64,000 bases of DNA, taken from positions 56,746,370 through 56,810,369 of the forward strand of contig CM031595.1 in assembly GCA_018398815.1 (NCBI GenBank), written 5' to 3'. Position 1 is the first letter of the stretch, and every line of letters begins with the position of its first letter. Below are positions 11,815 through 24,738 of this stretch, piece by piece. A program made the translations under genes and the position numbers. The DNA comes from Conus ventricosus (Eukaryota > Mollusca > Gastropoda > Neogastropoda > Conidae). The notes beneath the pieces were generated by a model, which did no database searches, was not told where the DNA came from, and saw nothing but the letters and a program-made list of their open reading frames with translations.

Positions 11815-12990
11815 TTATCACTTGATTCACGTTGCTGTGAAGTTTAGTTCTATAATCGATGATGACTCTTTGATTAAACGTTGTCTGTGCAGTTTAGTCA
11901 AAACGCTGTTGCTATTTATTTCACGTTGCTGTGCTGTTTTGTACATTTCGCTGGGCACTTTTAATTCTCATAGCTGTGCTGTTTAGTTCAATAGCATGTG
12001 CCAGTTTAGTTCAAAACACAGTTTAGTTCAAAATCGCTGTGCTCTTTTAATTCACATCGCTGTGCAGTTTTAGTTCAAAACGCTGTGCTGTTTAGTTCAT
12101 AACCATGTGCAGTTTAGTTCAAAACGCTGTGCACTGTATTTCTCAAACGACTGCGGCAGTTTGATTTGGCAGCGAATACGGCTCCTCTTTCATTCATCTA
12201 AACAGCATGCGCACTTTTCATCAGTAGGTTGTGCTAATTTGAATTTTACGCTGTGCATTTTAATTCAACAGCGTTGCTTTCTTTGATTTACTTACACTGT
12301 GCACTTTCTTTCTCATACGTTTTGTGCAGTTTTGAACGCTGAACATTTTATTTCACGGCGTGGCTCTACTGTATTTCACTATCACTGCTCATTTTATTCA
12401 CAACCCTGCGCATTTTGATTTACAACGCTCGTGCACTTTTATTTCGCAACCCTTTGGACTTTATTTCCCTACGCTTCGACACTTTTATTTACTCATTGCT
12501 GTGCACTTTTTTTCATCAACGTTGTGCACTTTAATTTGCAATACGCTACACGAACTTTTATTCACAATGTTGTGCTCTTTTATTCGCAACGCTGTGCTCT
12601 TTATTTTTTGAATCGTTAAGAACTTTTATGCATCTATGCTGTGCACTTTAATTCAAACGTCAATATGGGCGCTTTTTATTTTGCAACGCTAAGCAAGTTT
12701 TTTAACCCTAATGTTGTGCTATTTTATTCGCATACGATGTGCACTGTTTTCAATATCGCGTGCCTTGATTTATCTTCGGATACGCACTGATTTTTTCTTA
12801 ACGATGTGCATTTTTATTTCTCTTCACTTTGATCGTTAAATTCTCTGCGCTGTGCAATATATTCAACTTACGCTGTGAAAGTGTTTTACATCGCTGTGCC
12901 TTTAATTCACTGCGCTGTGCCACTTTTATTAACATCTCTGTGAACTTTAATCTCAACGCTTGCGCATAGGTATAATCCCATCACGCGGCA
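11815..12990. repeat. 22-bp satellite array, copy 2
   Basis: Counterpart of 2745-3840 with more divergence and irregular unit length. The same two unit variants occur in the same order. Confidence 0.9.
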
Positions 12991-13779
12991 GGGAAAAGGA
13001 GGCCCAGTGCTTTTCTATGGTTTTCAGTGCACAAGTTGCTGGTTAAGTTTAGCCTTTCCGGTTTTGCATTCTCCATTGTTTCTGGTGAAGAATGGGAACC
13101 AGCCCACTACCATACTGCCCTCCCAACCTTCCCTTTGAAATAAAGTGGGAAGGATGAAACGCGGAATCATTCGAATCGGGATGTTCCCGTCGAGAGATAT
13201 GGTTGCAAACAAAACAAAGAAACTTTAACTATACTGTTTGGAAATCAGGTAGGCATACTAATTAGCCTAGGGGAGTGGTGGGTGTGCGTGGGCTTATTTG
13301 ACTGAATTGTTTTTTTGTTTCGCGTTTCCGGCTTGCTAGATCCTCAGTCCGGGGTTAGTAAGGCGAAGTCAGCTGTCCGCCGACAGAGTCCACGACCCTG
13401 CCGGTCCACGCAGCATTTCTCCTGGACCGCTGCTATGATGGGCCTCGTCTGGCGTTCTCAGGGCTTCTTCAATGGTAGAGCAGGCAGTTAATTTGTGGGG
13501 ATGATGTTTGGGAGCCTGTACCTCATGGGCTGTGGTTGGTTTGTAGTTTTTGATTATAAAAGGTATCGAAGATTTTGAACAAACAGAATGGTGGTAGGTA
13601 TGATATAGGATTCCTGAATTAATTAAGTTACTTTCTTGGGGGAAGTAAGTCAACTTTGAATGTCCATGACTAAGCCAGTGAAAACTCAGTAGTCTTTCTC
13701 GGTTTTTTTCTTTTTCTACTTTACTTGTTCAAAAATTACAGGCTTCGGGTGACTCGGGGTTTGCTGATGTGGCCAAGGG

Positions 13780-15790
13780 ACTCGATCAGAGGAGTGTGAG
13801 ATGTGTGGTATTATGTGGCTTGTTTGACGCTATCACTGGGTGCAGTGTCGCCCATCCTCGCATAGGCTCATAAAAAGACCGTAGCCCATATGGTCATGAT
13901 GGTATTGCTTCAGACTTATTCATCACTTGTCTGTGGGTTTATCTGGGAATGTGTGCTCCCTCTTATTATTTGTTCTCTTGCGGAAAGCCGTGCGGAGAGC
14001 TGTGGAAAACGTTGATTTTTTCTGTTCAGAAGAGTGGTTGTTGCCCATTTTTCTGATATTCTATTGGAGAGGTTTCGCGGTTCACGGTGTGTTTGTATAG
14101 TTTGCACTGCGCTTTCACATTGATGAAAGAGCTTCCTATTTTTGTGAGGTTTAAGTATTGGTTTCAAGATGCTCAGCTGGCTTTTGTAAAAAGTCTACCG
14201 CACAACATGTGGTTATGTGTTTTACATTTTTAGACCTATATTCAGAATGTATTCAAAAATAAAATTATAAAAATAATTAATTTAGAAGAGAAGAAAAAAA
14301 GTGTAAGGCGTTTCTAATCATCTTTGTACATTCTCCAAAGCTTTCGATCACGAAAACGTCAGGAGTTGTTTGATTTTACAATAAGGAATCCATGGATTCA
14401 TGTTTGTTCCATTGAAAGTCATCTTGTACACATACCTGTAAAAGAATTATATGCAGCAGTTAGTGGACATAGTTCATCTGAATATTCTCACAGTTTCGGA
14501 ATTGTTTTTTGAATCCGTAATTGTACCGCCATTTTTAGTTTTGATGTCGATATCTGTATATACTTCGCGTGCTGCTGTGTGCACTCGACGTATTCTGAGT
14601 TGTCATTTGGTTGTGACGTTGCATGGTGACATCAATTTAGACTGGTTTTCCTTCTGCTGACGGACATTTATAAAAGAAATCAGAATTCATGATAGTGCTG
14701 TAGTGAATGGGGGTAATGTAATTTTTAATTGGACTTAATGCGGTGGTTGTTAATAATATTGGACCTTTTTAAAAATAAATTTTTTTATGTGATAGTTAGT
14801 TCTACGATGGTAAGGAGAATAGAGATATCAGTTGTAATTAACTATACGGGACGTTGTTTTTGGGGCATTTATGAACTGATCTTGTTGGCGTAGTAAATTT
14901 CGTAGGCTTAGATCACAGTGCTTTGGCTTGGAAATTATTTTTTGTTTTTCTGTATTAAAAGGTTTAATGTTGCACTGTTTGATTAAGTTACAAATAGTGA
15001 AACCAGGCCTTGCTTGAATAACAAGGTTTGGCGAGTTACATTTGGATGATATGAACATCATGCATCGTAAAAATTGCAATATGGTCAAAGGTGTTAGATT
15101 TTTTCTTGTAGTAACTTTGTGTTGGTGAGTGTTGTAAGTTGTTACTGTGTTTAGGTTGTTGTCTTTGTGAAGGTATTATGTTAGATTCTTGCCGTGTCCC
15201 AGGTGATACCCCAAAACTGTGCTATGCGAAACTGCTCATATCTTATTCGGGTCGGTAAAGAAAAATTAAAGAAATTGTATAACTGTTTGCACGATATCTT
15301 TGGTCCACATTAGGGAGGTATTGGTTGGGAATGCATAAATGTGGTAAATTATCGGTAGATTCATCAAAACTCCGAACCGTTTGTGTTGATGTGATGTCTA
15401 TATAGTCTGGCATGTTTCACTTTGTGCCTTGTTCTGTTTATCTGAACTATCTTTATGAAAATGTTTAAAGAGAAATATAGAAAAGCCTTTCATCATTTTC
15501 TGTACGTTCGCCGCGCCTTGTTTTTTGAGAGGCAATCTTTTGCCTAAATGATTGTTCTCGCGATCGGCATATCCGCACTGTTGTGACAGTGTGATGGTCA
15601 TGTTAATGTGTAGATTGTTGTTGTGCTGGTGAGTCATTTGGTTTAGGCTCTTACGTCTTTGGTTGATAAATTCATTCCGGTTATCGCCATCTAGTTTTAG
15701 GGTTCATCTTGATCTGCTAAGAGAAACTATGAGAGCGATTTGGATCTGTCATTACACTTTTTTAGTTGGAGATGTTAACAAATTAATATT
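13780..15790 (+). pseudogene. Degenerate non-LTR retrotransposon, copy 2
   Basis: Duplicate of 4600-6560, more degraded. The reverse-transcriptase landmarks seen in copy 1 can be traced by alignment (for example gctcagctggcttttgt at 14171 corresponds to the QAGF motif), but no frame stays open across two of them. It is of no functional value in itself. Its main use is for dating or testing the duplication. Confidence 0.5.
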
Positions 15791-15944
15791 TTGAGTTAGG
15801 CTTAATTCACATGAGTGTACGATTTACCGTTTTGTTCCTGATTTTCTGAGCATGCTGGTTTTTTTTTAGTGATGTTTGACAGGATGCGTTTTTTGTCTTC
15901 ACACGCTGATTGGGTCTTGTGGCCACTCCGTGAATGTCTATATA

Positions 15945-16470
15945 CACACCACACAACATCACACACACACACACTCACACACCACTCTAACCGCGCCATG
16001 CAGCGCACACAAAACTCACACACCACACAACTCACACACACTCTCTCACACTCACACACACACACACACACACTCAATTTGTACGTATAACAATTCTCGT
16101 GTACTTGATGGCTTGCCGGCCTACATATCCTCTCCCTCCCCCACTTTCTCGCTTTCCTATCGCCTCCTCTTCCTTCCAGTCCCTTCATCATCACAAATCA
16201 CGGGAGATGCTCCTAACAGTTAATACATGTTTCTGTATGTCTGTCTGTATCTGTCTGTCATGTCTGTCTCTGTGTCATCATCTCTTTCACTGCATCTCTC
16301 TTCAGTCTCTCTCTATCTCTGTCTATGTCTTGTCATTTCGTCCTCGTCTCTCTGTCTTTCTGTACTTTTCTAGCTGTCTCTTTATTTCTGTCTCTCTGTC
16401 TCTGTCTTCTCTCTGTATCTGGTCCCTCTGTTTCTCTGTCTACTGTCTCTCTTTTCTCTCTCTCTTTCCT
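15945..16470. repeat. (AC)n and (CTGT)n/(CT)n microsatellites, copy 2
   Basis: Interrupted AC repeats (about 15945-16075) followed by CTGT/CT repeats (about 16230-16465), matching 6693-7195. Confidence 0.92.
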
Positions 16471-16609
16471 TACCATTGTGTCCGTATATTAGTAAAAGGT
16501 GGTTTGATATCACCGGAGGGTGAGGTCAGCATGAATTGTTCATGGATCGCACCGACTTCACGAGTACATGTGCTGCTCCATTCACTTGAGCGTCAGTTTA
16601 GGGTCGACA

Positions 16610-17700
16610 TGCTCCGGCGGCGGAAGCGAATCTCGCCATATACTCCTTTACACGGCTAGGCTCGTAACGGCCCGGTGGCTATCGCTGAGCTGGGCCTTTC
16701 GCAAGGATTCTGTGCATGTGGGTTGGGTGTCTTGCAGTAGCTCGGCTGTTTCGTTGGCAGGCAGTTATCCTGAGAATAGACTCAGTTTGGTTGGTATTCG
16801 AAAGGAGTTGTGTTCTATGGTTGTGTAATGGATTCTTCTAGTTCGTCCGGGGCCGGGTTTTGGTTATATTGGGGTTTTTCCCCGCCAGAGAAATGATGGT
16901 TCCTTAGGCTGTATTCCAAAGATGAGTCCTTCGTATGAGGACCATTGAACGAGGTTCCGTGTAGGTCATATGTGAATCTTGCTGACAAGGTTAATATACA
17001 ATCTCCTTCTTTCCTGATTTGTGAGTCTGTTTTGCGGTTATTGAGTGGTGGATGACAATGCTTGCCCCTATTTGTTCAACAATTTAGCCTCCACTCTTGA
17101 CATAACACTCTCCCCCGGTAACCTATTTTGTAAGATACACTCTCTAAACTAATATCACACTAACACTCTAAAATCTCAAACTCCATCAAAATCATATTTC
17201 TCGAAATGGGAGTGGCTGTGTTGGGAATTTTGGTTATTTTATTTTGGATATTTATTACCTTATGTTTGTTGGGAATTTCAATAAAAACCCCCTAATGGAC
17301 GCCAAATATGAAGCAATTATAAATAAATTTTTTGAATCATCGATCTTCGATGGTATGCCACTTCCTGCTGTTTTATGGGTTATGCATTATGCTTAAAATT
17401 CTAATTGGACTGAGGAGTCGTGCTGTTAGGGATTACCACGTGGTATATGGGTGTGAAAAGATTACATTAACGGTTTCGAAATTCCGGCATCGGTCAATGG
17501 AGCTTTATCTTACGTTAGAGAGTTTTCTCACCTGTGGAAGGTTTGTCTCCACTACACCTTGGAGATTATATGCTTGAGTGAAGGCTCCATTTTTTTGTTG
17601 AGAATTTTGTTATTCCCATTCACCCACTCAAGCACTTACTGTTAGTTAGGCAGAGTTAATTTACAAATGCAGATATGAAAGATTATCTCCCCCCATTAAT
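16610..17700. other. No gene seen
   Basis: AT-moderate unique sequence after the end of the duplication. Open frames are under 90 codons, with no recognised motif, tRNA or transposon end. Confidence 0.4.
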
Positions 17701-18050
17701 TTCAATCTAAGACAATCCCCCCCCCCCCACAAACAACCCCCTGCTCCCACTCCCCCCCCCCCCCCTCCCCCCCCCCCCCATCCCACTTTAACCCCCCCCA
17801 CCACCCCAAACCACTACCTTCCCCCCATAATACTCCCCCCCCCCCCCCCCCCACCTCCCCCCCCCACCCCCCCTTCCCCATCCCCCACCCAATCCCCCCC
17901 CCCCCCCCCTTCACCACCAACCCTCCACCCCCCCCACCCCCCTCCCCCCCCCCCCCCCCCACTGCCCCTCCTCTCCCGAAACATTTTTCTGCTCCCCGGG
18001 CAATGTGCCCTGCCCCCCCCCCCCCCCCTCCCCCCCCAGTCCACACCGAC
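17700..18050. repeat. C-rich field related to the 2.4- and 11.5-kb homopolymer fields
   Basis: C runs broken by short A/T words. Near 17979 the spacer acatttttctgctccccggg recurs, similar to the spacers at 2470 and 11530, so this is a third member of the same low-complexity module outside the duplication. Glycine-rich minus-strand frames here are artefacts. Confidence 0.8.
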
Positions 18051-18069
18051 CTTTGGTATTTATTGGTTA

Positions 18070-18354
18070 CGTTATATATATATATATTCGTTCGTTAGAA
18101 TATATTATTATATTTATAGATTATATATATATATATATACAGTTAAATAGGATTTAAAAAGGGAAATGTTATACCACCTACATATTTTGTTTCGAGCCAA
18201 GTGCTTTCTTCAGGGGTAGAGCACTTGGCTCGTTAACAATTTTGTAGGTGGTTTTACTTTTCCATTTTGAAAATCCGATTTTAAACTGTTACGTATGCTC
18301 CCTACTTGGTTGAGCAATTTTAGTTTTCGAATGTGGCTTTTTAACTCTAATTTG

Positions 18355-18386
<32 letters not shown>

Positions 18387-18420
18387 ATATTTATATATAT
18401 TATATATATTTATATTAGAT
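18070..18420. repeat. AT-rich block with a foldback hairpin (18132-18300)
   Basis: (TA)n tracts flank an inverted repeat. The arms include accacctaca (18173) against tgtaggtggt (18243), and tcgagccaagtgct (18193) against agcacttggctcg (18220). Outer parts near 18140-18170 and 18255-18292 also pair loosely (acagttaaa against tttaaactgt). The loop is about 13 nt. It resembles a MITE or foldback element embedded in TA repeats. Confidence 0.75.
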
Positions 18421-18554
18421 AGTTCATTCATCTCGTGAACAATTCAGGGCCCCCCCCCAATGATGTGTCAATGATTACTGATGTCTAGGGCAAATAGATG
18501 ATTCACCATCAGACTGCGCTCATTCGGCTCTCTACCCTGGTGCTTGCGGTTGTG

Positions 18555-18655
18555 TAATCGAAAGCGTGGACTGGAAAGCGCTTTGAACTCGAGTCTCTAA
18601 CTGGGAAAGGCGTTATGTAAGTACCTCAGTAATGATATTAATGATTGTGCATATG
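18555..18655 (+). mobile_element. Candidate LINE/SINE 3' tail
   Basis: The words aaagcgctttgaac (18577) and gggaaaggcgttatgtaagt (18603), followed by AT-rich taatgatat repeats, match the conserved 3' stem-loop and microsatellite tail of L2/CR1-like LINEs and their SINEs. A better-preserved example is at 58188-58250. Confidence 0.5.
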
Positions 18656-19205
18656 TATAATTTCTGGATGTAATCTCAATAATGATATAATAATACATAG
18701 TCTATAATTATGTGTTTGCATCATTTCTATGATATTACAAAATTAGAACGTGAATTATCATTGGCCTGTATTGTTTTCAAATTTCTGTGTTGATTATCCG
18801 TGGCAAGCAAAATGCGGCAGACCACAGAGGTTTCCCCCTTCCTAACCTACACCCCCAGTTTTGTATTGTTGTCTCTTCATACGCCGCAGGATTAACTTTA
18901 AATTTTTTTTTGGGAATGCCGTTTCGAACAAAAAATGTACAGTTGTTCAAGGCGAATAAGATGTACTGATATTGAGGTGTCTATGATGCGAGAGGGTTGG
19001 CGTCACCATCTTTCAGACACTGCTTTCTTTCACTGTCTTCACAGTGCACTTTCACCGCTGTACTTGGTTTGTCATGTGGTTAACATAATATTTATTCGTA
19101 ACTTTTTTTTTTTTTATGAGTAAAGTTTTGAGTACAAAAGTGGCTCAAAAAAATAAAATCAAAACTTCCCCATGTATCTGTTATATGGTTTGTGGGAGAT
19201 GAACA
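18655..19205. other. No gene seen
   Basis: AT-rich intergenic sequence with a T tract near 19103. Nothing coding is recognised. Confidence 0.4.
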
Positions 19206-19209
19206 GGTG

Positions 19210-19353
19210 CAATGTGAGAGAGAGACGAGAGAGTGAGAGAGAGGTGGAACGTGAGAGAGAGGAGAGAGAGAGAGAGAGTGTGTTAAACAGAGAGGATAGA
19301 GAGGCAGGACGAGTGAAAGAGACAGACAGACAGTTGTACAGGACAGAAGCGAC

Positions 19354-19389
<36 letters not shown>

Positions 19390-19440
19390 GAAGAGAGCTG
19401 TAGATGAGGAGAGAGAGAGTGAGAGAACAGGGACAGACCC
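19210..19440. repeat. (GA)n-rich tract
   Basis: Imperfect AG repeats, purest at 19355-19390. Arg/Glu-rich and Ser/Leu-rich frames across it are repeat translation. Confidence 0.9.
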
Positions 19441-19719
19441 AGACCAGAAAGGACAGTCCGACATACAGAGAAACTGGGGGTAGGGATTGTTTGAAGGGGT
19501 GAGATGTACTGTAGAGCAGTGCATTGATGTAGTAGGTGTGGTTCTGTGCGCTAGATGGCCGGATGTATATCATGTGTTCAAAACAGAGAGAAGTCAATCG
19601 TCTCTGTATTTGGCTTTTGTGTCGGCCTTTTGATCACGATCGAGGTCCAACGTAGCTAGGCCCTTGGAAATGAAGGTGTCCGGTCTGTCTGTGTCCTCCT
19701 CCTCCCCTCCATTGCTCCA

Positions 19720-19762
19720 CACACACTCCATCACCACTCACAAACTCACACTCCACACCACA

Positions 19763-19801
<39 letters not shown>

Positions 19802-19952
19802 ACACAACACACCACAACACACACACACAACACTCCACATATATCACACACACCCACACCACACACACACACACACCACACACACACACACACTCACAAA
19901 ACACACACACACAAACACACACACAATGCAAACACATGCACACACAGACAAC
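19720..19952. repeat. (AC)n microsatellite
   Basis: Interrupted AC repeats with the purest run at 19763-19800. Confidence 0.95.
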
Positions 19953-20262
19953 ACCTGACTTTTTAAATCTCCCCTCTATTCACCCTGCTTCGTTTCACTC
20001 TAATTATCCTTCAGCTTATTCCTATGGTCATGGTTTTGGAACTTGATTTTTTTTTTTTCAAAATGGTATTATATTTTCTTTGGTTATCTTCTTTGCTATG
20101 ATAATCAGTTTTTTGTGTTTGAGTGGCTGGTGTGGATAGTGAAGCTGGTTTTGAGGCAGAAGGATAAGGTTTTTTTAGGGGGACCGGCGAACTCGAAGGC
20201 TTAGGTACTCAAAACTAAGCAAAATAAACAAACAAAAACCGACATGCGTTTGGTTAATTACC
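19952..20262. other. No gene seen
   Basis: Unique sequence with a T tract at 20048. No coding evidence. Confidence 0.4.
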
Positions 20263-20264
20263 TA

Positions 20265-20590
20265 ACACACAACATCACGCACCACCACACACACACGCAC
20301 ATACTTACAACACACACCACACACACACACACTACACACACACACCACCACACACGCACGGCACGACACACACACACACACGCACGCATGCATGCTCAAC
20401 ATACACACAGAGATACTGCCAATTCTCTGCCCTACCGCGACCCCTCCTCCGTCATCTCTCTTTCTCTCAACAACCCTGTATTTTGTGCGTTTGCACATGC
20501 TGTATGTACACGTGAGAGAGGAGAGAGAGAGGAGAGAGAGAGAGAGGCGGGCTGGGAGGGTGAGGGGGGGAAGGGGAGGGGGGGGTTGGG
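20265..20590. repeat. (AC)n, then (GA)n and G-rich microsatellites
   Basis: AC/CACG repeats (20270-20412), then GA repeats with a G-rich end (20513-20590). Confidence 0.92.
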
Positions 20591-21590
20591 GGCGAGGAGA
20601 TTGCGCCTGTGACACCTTGTTGTCTAGGCTTTTTCTTAGATAGGCCATGGAACTGAGCGCTGTAGAGGCCGCCTCCTTTTCTGGGTGTGGGAGCTGGTCG
20701 GCATAATTGTCACGGTGTTCTGTTCGGACAATATGCCGACACTACGCCGTGAACCCGGTGAGTGCAGAAACACGCCCTTACTCGTTCGGGTTGATTCGGT
20801 TCGTCTTGTTCGTCTGTTTGTCCGTCCGTTTTCTGTCTGTCTGTCTGTCTGTCTGCTGCCTCCTGCATGCCCGATCGGGCTGTATGTCAACTAGAGAACT
20901 CGTGGAATAGTGGGTTGGGTCGTCGTTTAGTCTGTCGGCATTGTTTATAGGATCGATATCTACTGGGTGTTCAGTTTTGAAACGAGAGTGTCATGTTGCT
21001 GACAGCCAGCCGACCACAAGGCCTTATGATAGATAGATATATGGATAGTTGGTTCATATTTATATAGTTATATATTATTATTTCAGGTCGTAATACAGTT
21101 AAAGAAGAAATCTAGAGTTTGTGAGTGGTAGAACAGGCAAAGATTGTCCGGGCAGGTGGACCACGTGAGACGGGCACTGTGTTGAATGTTGCGTTTAGTT
21201 ATGACAGACTGTTCCTTCTTCATAGACCCGAATCAAACATTATGCGGTTCCAAATGTTTTTGGGTATTGCTGCTGCTTCTGTTGTTGTTGTTTTGTTGTT
21301 GCCTTTCTCGATATAGGTGTAGCTTGGTGGATTGGTTGTCATCTTAGTTTTATTGTAACGCACCCGACCGAGTCCGTTTCAGATTTCTCTTTTTGGTTTT
21401 TTTAAAACTTTTTTCCCCCTCCCAAAATCAAAACGATGGTTGTATCCTTACATTTCATAATGATACAACAGTAATATCTGGTAACAGTTTTTGTTTTGGT
21501 TGTTTTAATAACATGTTCGCATATCATATCGTCAACTATTGTAAAAACAAAACGTAACATTTCACCAATATCTATTCCTCCCCTTCCCCT
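20590..21590. other. No gene seen; short (CTGT)n at 20836-20858
   Basis: No convincing coding frame. The serine/valine-rich frame over 20800-20900 comes from the CTGT repeat. Confidence 0.4.
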
Positions 21591-21765
21591 CACACTCACT
21601 CACACACATACAACCACACACTCACACACACACACACTTACACACACTCGCACGACAACGCACGCACACAACGCTCGCACGCACACGCACAGAGTGAGAT
21701 TGGAGAGTGAGGGGAGAGAGTGTGAGAGAGAGAGGAACGAGAGAGAGAGAGAGAGAGAGAGATAT
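21590..21765. repeat. (AC)n and (GA)n microsatellites
   Basis: AC-rich (21590-21690) then GA-rich (21695-21763) simple sequence. Confidence 0.93.
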
Positions 21766-22680
21766 AATCGTTCGCATCGGCATACTTAGGTAATTAAATG
21801 ATTCATTCGTTCAGTTTAAACTTCCCGTATATAAACATCCTCTTCCTTTCCCCTACCCTCACGTGTCAGCACGACTCTTTAGTAGAATCACGGAGAAAAG
21901 ATCAGTTCAGGATAAGACGGCAATAGTTAAAGTAAGACGAGACAACAGAGCGATTACATTGCTTCATATTAAATGTCTTACGCAGATATTACACACACAT
22001 CTTGGTCACACACGTGCACTTATAATCATATATCCATCAAATCTTGCGCAGTGCCTATCACTTCATTCAAGGAGTGGTTTACGTTAAAGTCAGTTCATTT
22101 CTAAGTGAATTTGGCTTAAGTTTACTGCTGCGATATGTTCTTCTTTCTTATATCTTGAATCGAGCGTTTTTTTTTTTCAAACCCGGGAGGAGCGGTATAC
22201 ATCGTCCAATTTTCCATTTGTATGCATAATGTTTTGCGAGTAAAATGATTAAATCACAGACAGCATCGCTATAGACATCTTCAGCGGCTCCAAACAGCAC
22301 AAGGCTTTTTGTGTGTGTGATTACATGCAACCGGACATTTTCTTTTCATCGGCTTCCAGCCTTCTCCAACATATAGTGCACAGCCACATGTTCGAAACAT
22401 ATACTCGATGCTTTCTTTTTCATTATTAAAGAAGGTACACACGTGATTTTCAGTCATTCCCGTTTCTTTAAATACCGTATTGCAACGAATCTGCCTACAA
22501 TTCTCTTTTCCATTAATTTGAATTCAACTTCTTTAGTCTGGTGAATATTTCAGAAACTGTTATTCCCAAAGTATGCCTGCCGGCAACGGACTTTTCTGAT
22601 CACTCCCAGCAGCATTTCGGTTCCAAGTGATCACGGTTCAATATTATGTAATACACCTGAGCGCCTTACAGAGATGTCGG
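21765..22680. other. No gene seen
   Basis: Unique AT-rich sequence. Frames are under 75 codons and unrecognised. Confidence 0.4.
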
Positions 22681-22881
22681 TGCCCCCCCCCCCCCCCCCA
22701 AAAAAAAAAAAAAAAAAAAAAAATAAATAAAAAAAAAAAAAAAAAAATAAATTAAAAAAAAATCCTGTCATCAAAATAAGAATAAACACAACAACGTATC
22801 TATATACGTTTACCTACAAGTCATCACAGTCTCACTACCTAGTCACCAGACCACAGCTGGAAAACTGGTGCGTTATAAATT

Positions 22882-22930
<49 letters not shown>

Positions 22931-22952
22931 TGATGATGATGATGATGATGAT
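22681..22952. repeat. C/A homopolymers, (GA)n and (GAT)n
   Basis: C16 followed by an A-rich tract (22684-22760), (AG)n at 22884-22926 and (GAT)n at 22928-22953. Confidence 0.93.
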
Positions 22953-22954
22953 GT

Positions 22955-24058
22955 TTGAGCGTCTACCACAAAATATATTCAGACAGGAAAAAACGAGTAG
23001 GGAACGTCACCCGCAACTTCAACCCTTTCCTTTGTTTTTCTTCTCCCTATGTTTTACCCTTCTTTATCTTTTTCTTCTTCTTCCTCTTCTTCTCCTCCTT
23101 CTTCTTGTTTGTTCTTTGAATGTCTCTGCTCAAGGATCACAAACGTTCCCCGTCTTCTGACAGAAGGATAAACAACGCCCAGCCCGTGCCAGCGCCATGG
23201 CCTGCGGTTTTAGGGCAGTTAGTTCCACACGGGGCTTGGCGGCGGTCCAGTGATGAGGGGCGGTCTGAATGTGGGCCGTCTGCTTGCTGTCTGGCTCCAA
23301 GAACCCTAATCCCCAAGCATCACGTTTTCCAGAATCACACATCCCATTCTCCTCTGTTCTCGGTGCCTGTGGGTACGTCTGTTTTGTTGTTGATGTTGTT
23401 GTTGTTTTGTTTTGTTCTTGTTTGCTTTTTTTTGTTTTTGATTTTTTTTTCAGTATAAACAGCTAAACCTTTTTTTTTCTTCTAATCATTCGTAAGTAAT
23501 TGTCTACTTTTTTGTGCCTTGGTGACGCATTGCGAAGCATTACCAAGCTGTCTTATGACACATGTCACTTATAACTTTTCTTTTCTCTCTGTCTCTCTCT
23601 CTCTCTCTTTAAAAAAAAAAAATCTGACGAGTAGGTACTGAAAACTGCACACATTGACTGTCCAGAGTAAACACTAGTTGTCCGTTCTGCAATGTCTGTT
23701 TGCTAGTACGGCATTTAAAATGTCTTTTTGTTACATTTAAATGCTGTTGTTTTTTTCTCTCTCTACGAGTTTCTCAAATCTGGGAGTGAAAAATCCAACC
23801 GAGTGGTCGGCAGTCTAAGCACAGCTTAGCCTAACTTGCTGCGTGGATGTCATTAGTGTAGCTACCATGTCATGAATTGGTTGTGTTCTTTCTTTTAATT
23901 TCATTCAGGATCTTACCACTTTCAGGATGTGATCCCCACCCCCACCCCCCTCCCTGTGCGAGTCGATTGAGATGCGTGGTTGTGGCAAACAGTAGAAATC
24001 AATTATTTCAGGTTTTTTTTCCCTTCTGATTTCTAATATGTTGAGTGTTTACTGAGTA
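22955..24058. other. No gene seen
   Basis: Contains pyrimidine tracts (23020-23105), (GTT)n at 23383-23405 and (CT)n at 23582-23608. No recognised coding region. Confidence 0.4.
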
Positions 24059-24267
24059 GGGTGTGTGTGTGTGTGTGTGTGTGTTGTGTGTGTGTGTGTG
24101 TGTGTGTGTGTAATCTGTAAACATGGTCTTGTGCTGCAGCTATAATAACTTCGGGGGCTTCGAGGATCTCTGCTAGTGTGAAATGTAGTGTTTGCCAGTT
24201 CATTATTGATTCACGTTTGCTGTCGCGTCAAAAAAACATAGGCCTATCACTCTCTCGCATTCCCACT

Positions 24268-24302
<35 letters not shown>
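24059..24302. repeat. (GT)n and (CT)n microsatellites
   Basis: GT repeat at 24059-24110 and CT repeat at 24270-24302, with unique sequence between. Confidence 0.93.
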
Positions 24303-24303
<1 letters not shown>

Positions 24304-24738
24304 GGAGGTGAAATATTGCTTGTTGAACTCATAAATCCATGCATCTACGCAATCCAGTCAGTCTGATCCAAACGCCCTGTAACAATTTTTACAAATGTTT
24401 TATCTGAATGATTTTTAACTTTTGGAAACAAACCTGGGCGTGTTTTCTATTTACAAGGTGAAACGTGTCTTTGGAGAAACTAAAACCACTTCAGGGGAAC
24501 TGTTTTTATGGACAAATTGATGGTGGGAATCGTGATTATGGGAAACGTGATCATGGCAAACGTGACTCGGCAAATAAACTACTTGCACTGTCTTTTCACC
24601 ACCATCCATACTTTCCTTCTTCCAAAGTTTGCTCCTGCTCTTTTCTGCTTTCTTTTTACGCCCCTGGTTAGGTTCAGCTTCATTTCCCTTCCACTCTCAT
24701 CCTAGATGATAAGGCAGACAAAGCAACTATCTCGGGAA
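24303..24738. other. No gene seen
   Basis: Unique sequence. The near-tandem words gggaatcgtgattatgggaa and gggaaacgtgatcatggcaa lie around 24525-24560. No coding evidence. Confidence 0.4.

Larger units (their letters stand above)
8985..16610 (+). repeat. Direct segmental duplication, copy 2
   Basis: Second copy of the block at 1-7320, colinear throughout, slightly longer, with dispersed single-base changes and indels. Many differences replace A by T or disturb homopolymers: the pure A tract of copy 1 at 5068 is broken up with T here near 14255. That can mean an older duplication or a noisy, unpolished consensus of the same locus. Confidence 0.9.

Noticed and set aside
18170..18270. Hammerhead ribozyme on the minus strand (ctgaaga ... 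gaaac)
   Set aside because: The core words are present but the closing pair of stem II is mismatched and stems I and III could not be built with a proper cleavage site, so only the hairpin is reported.
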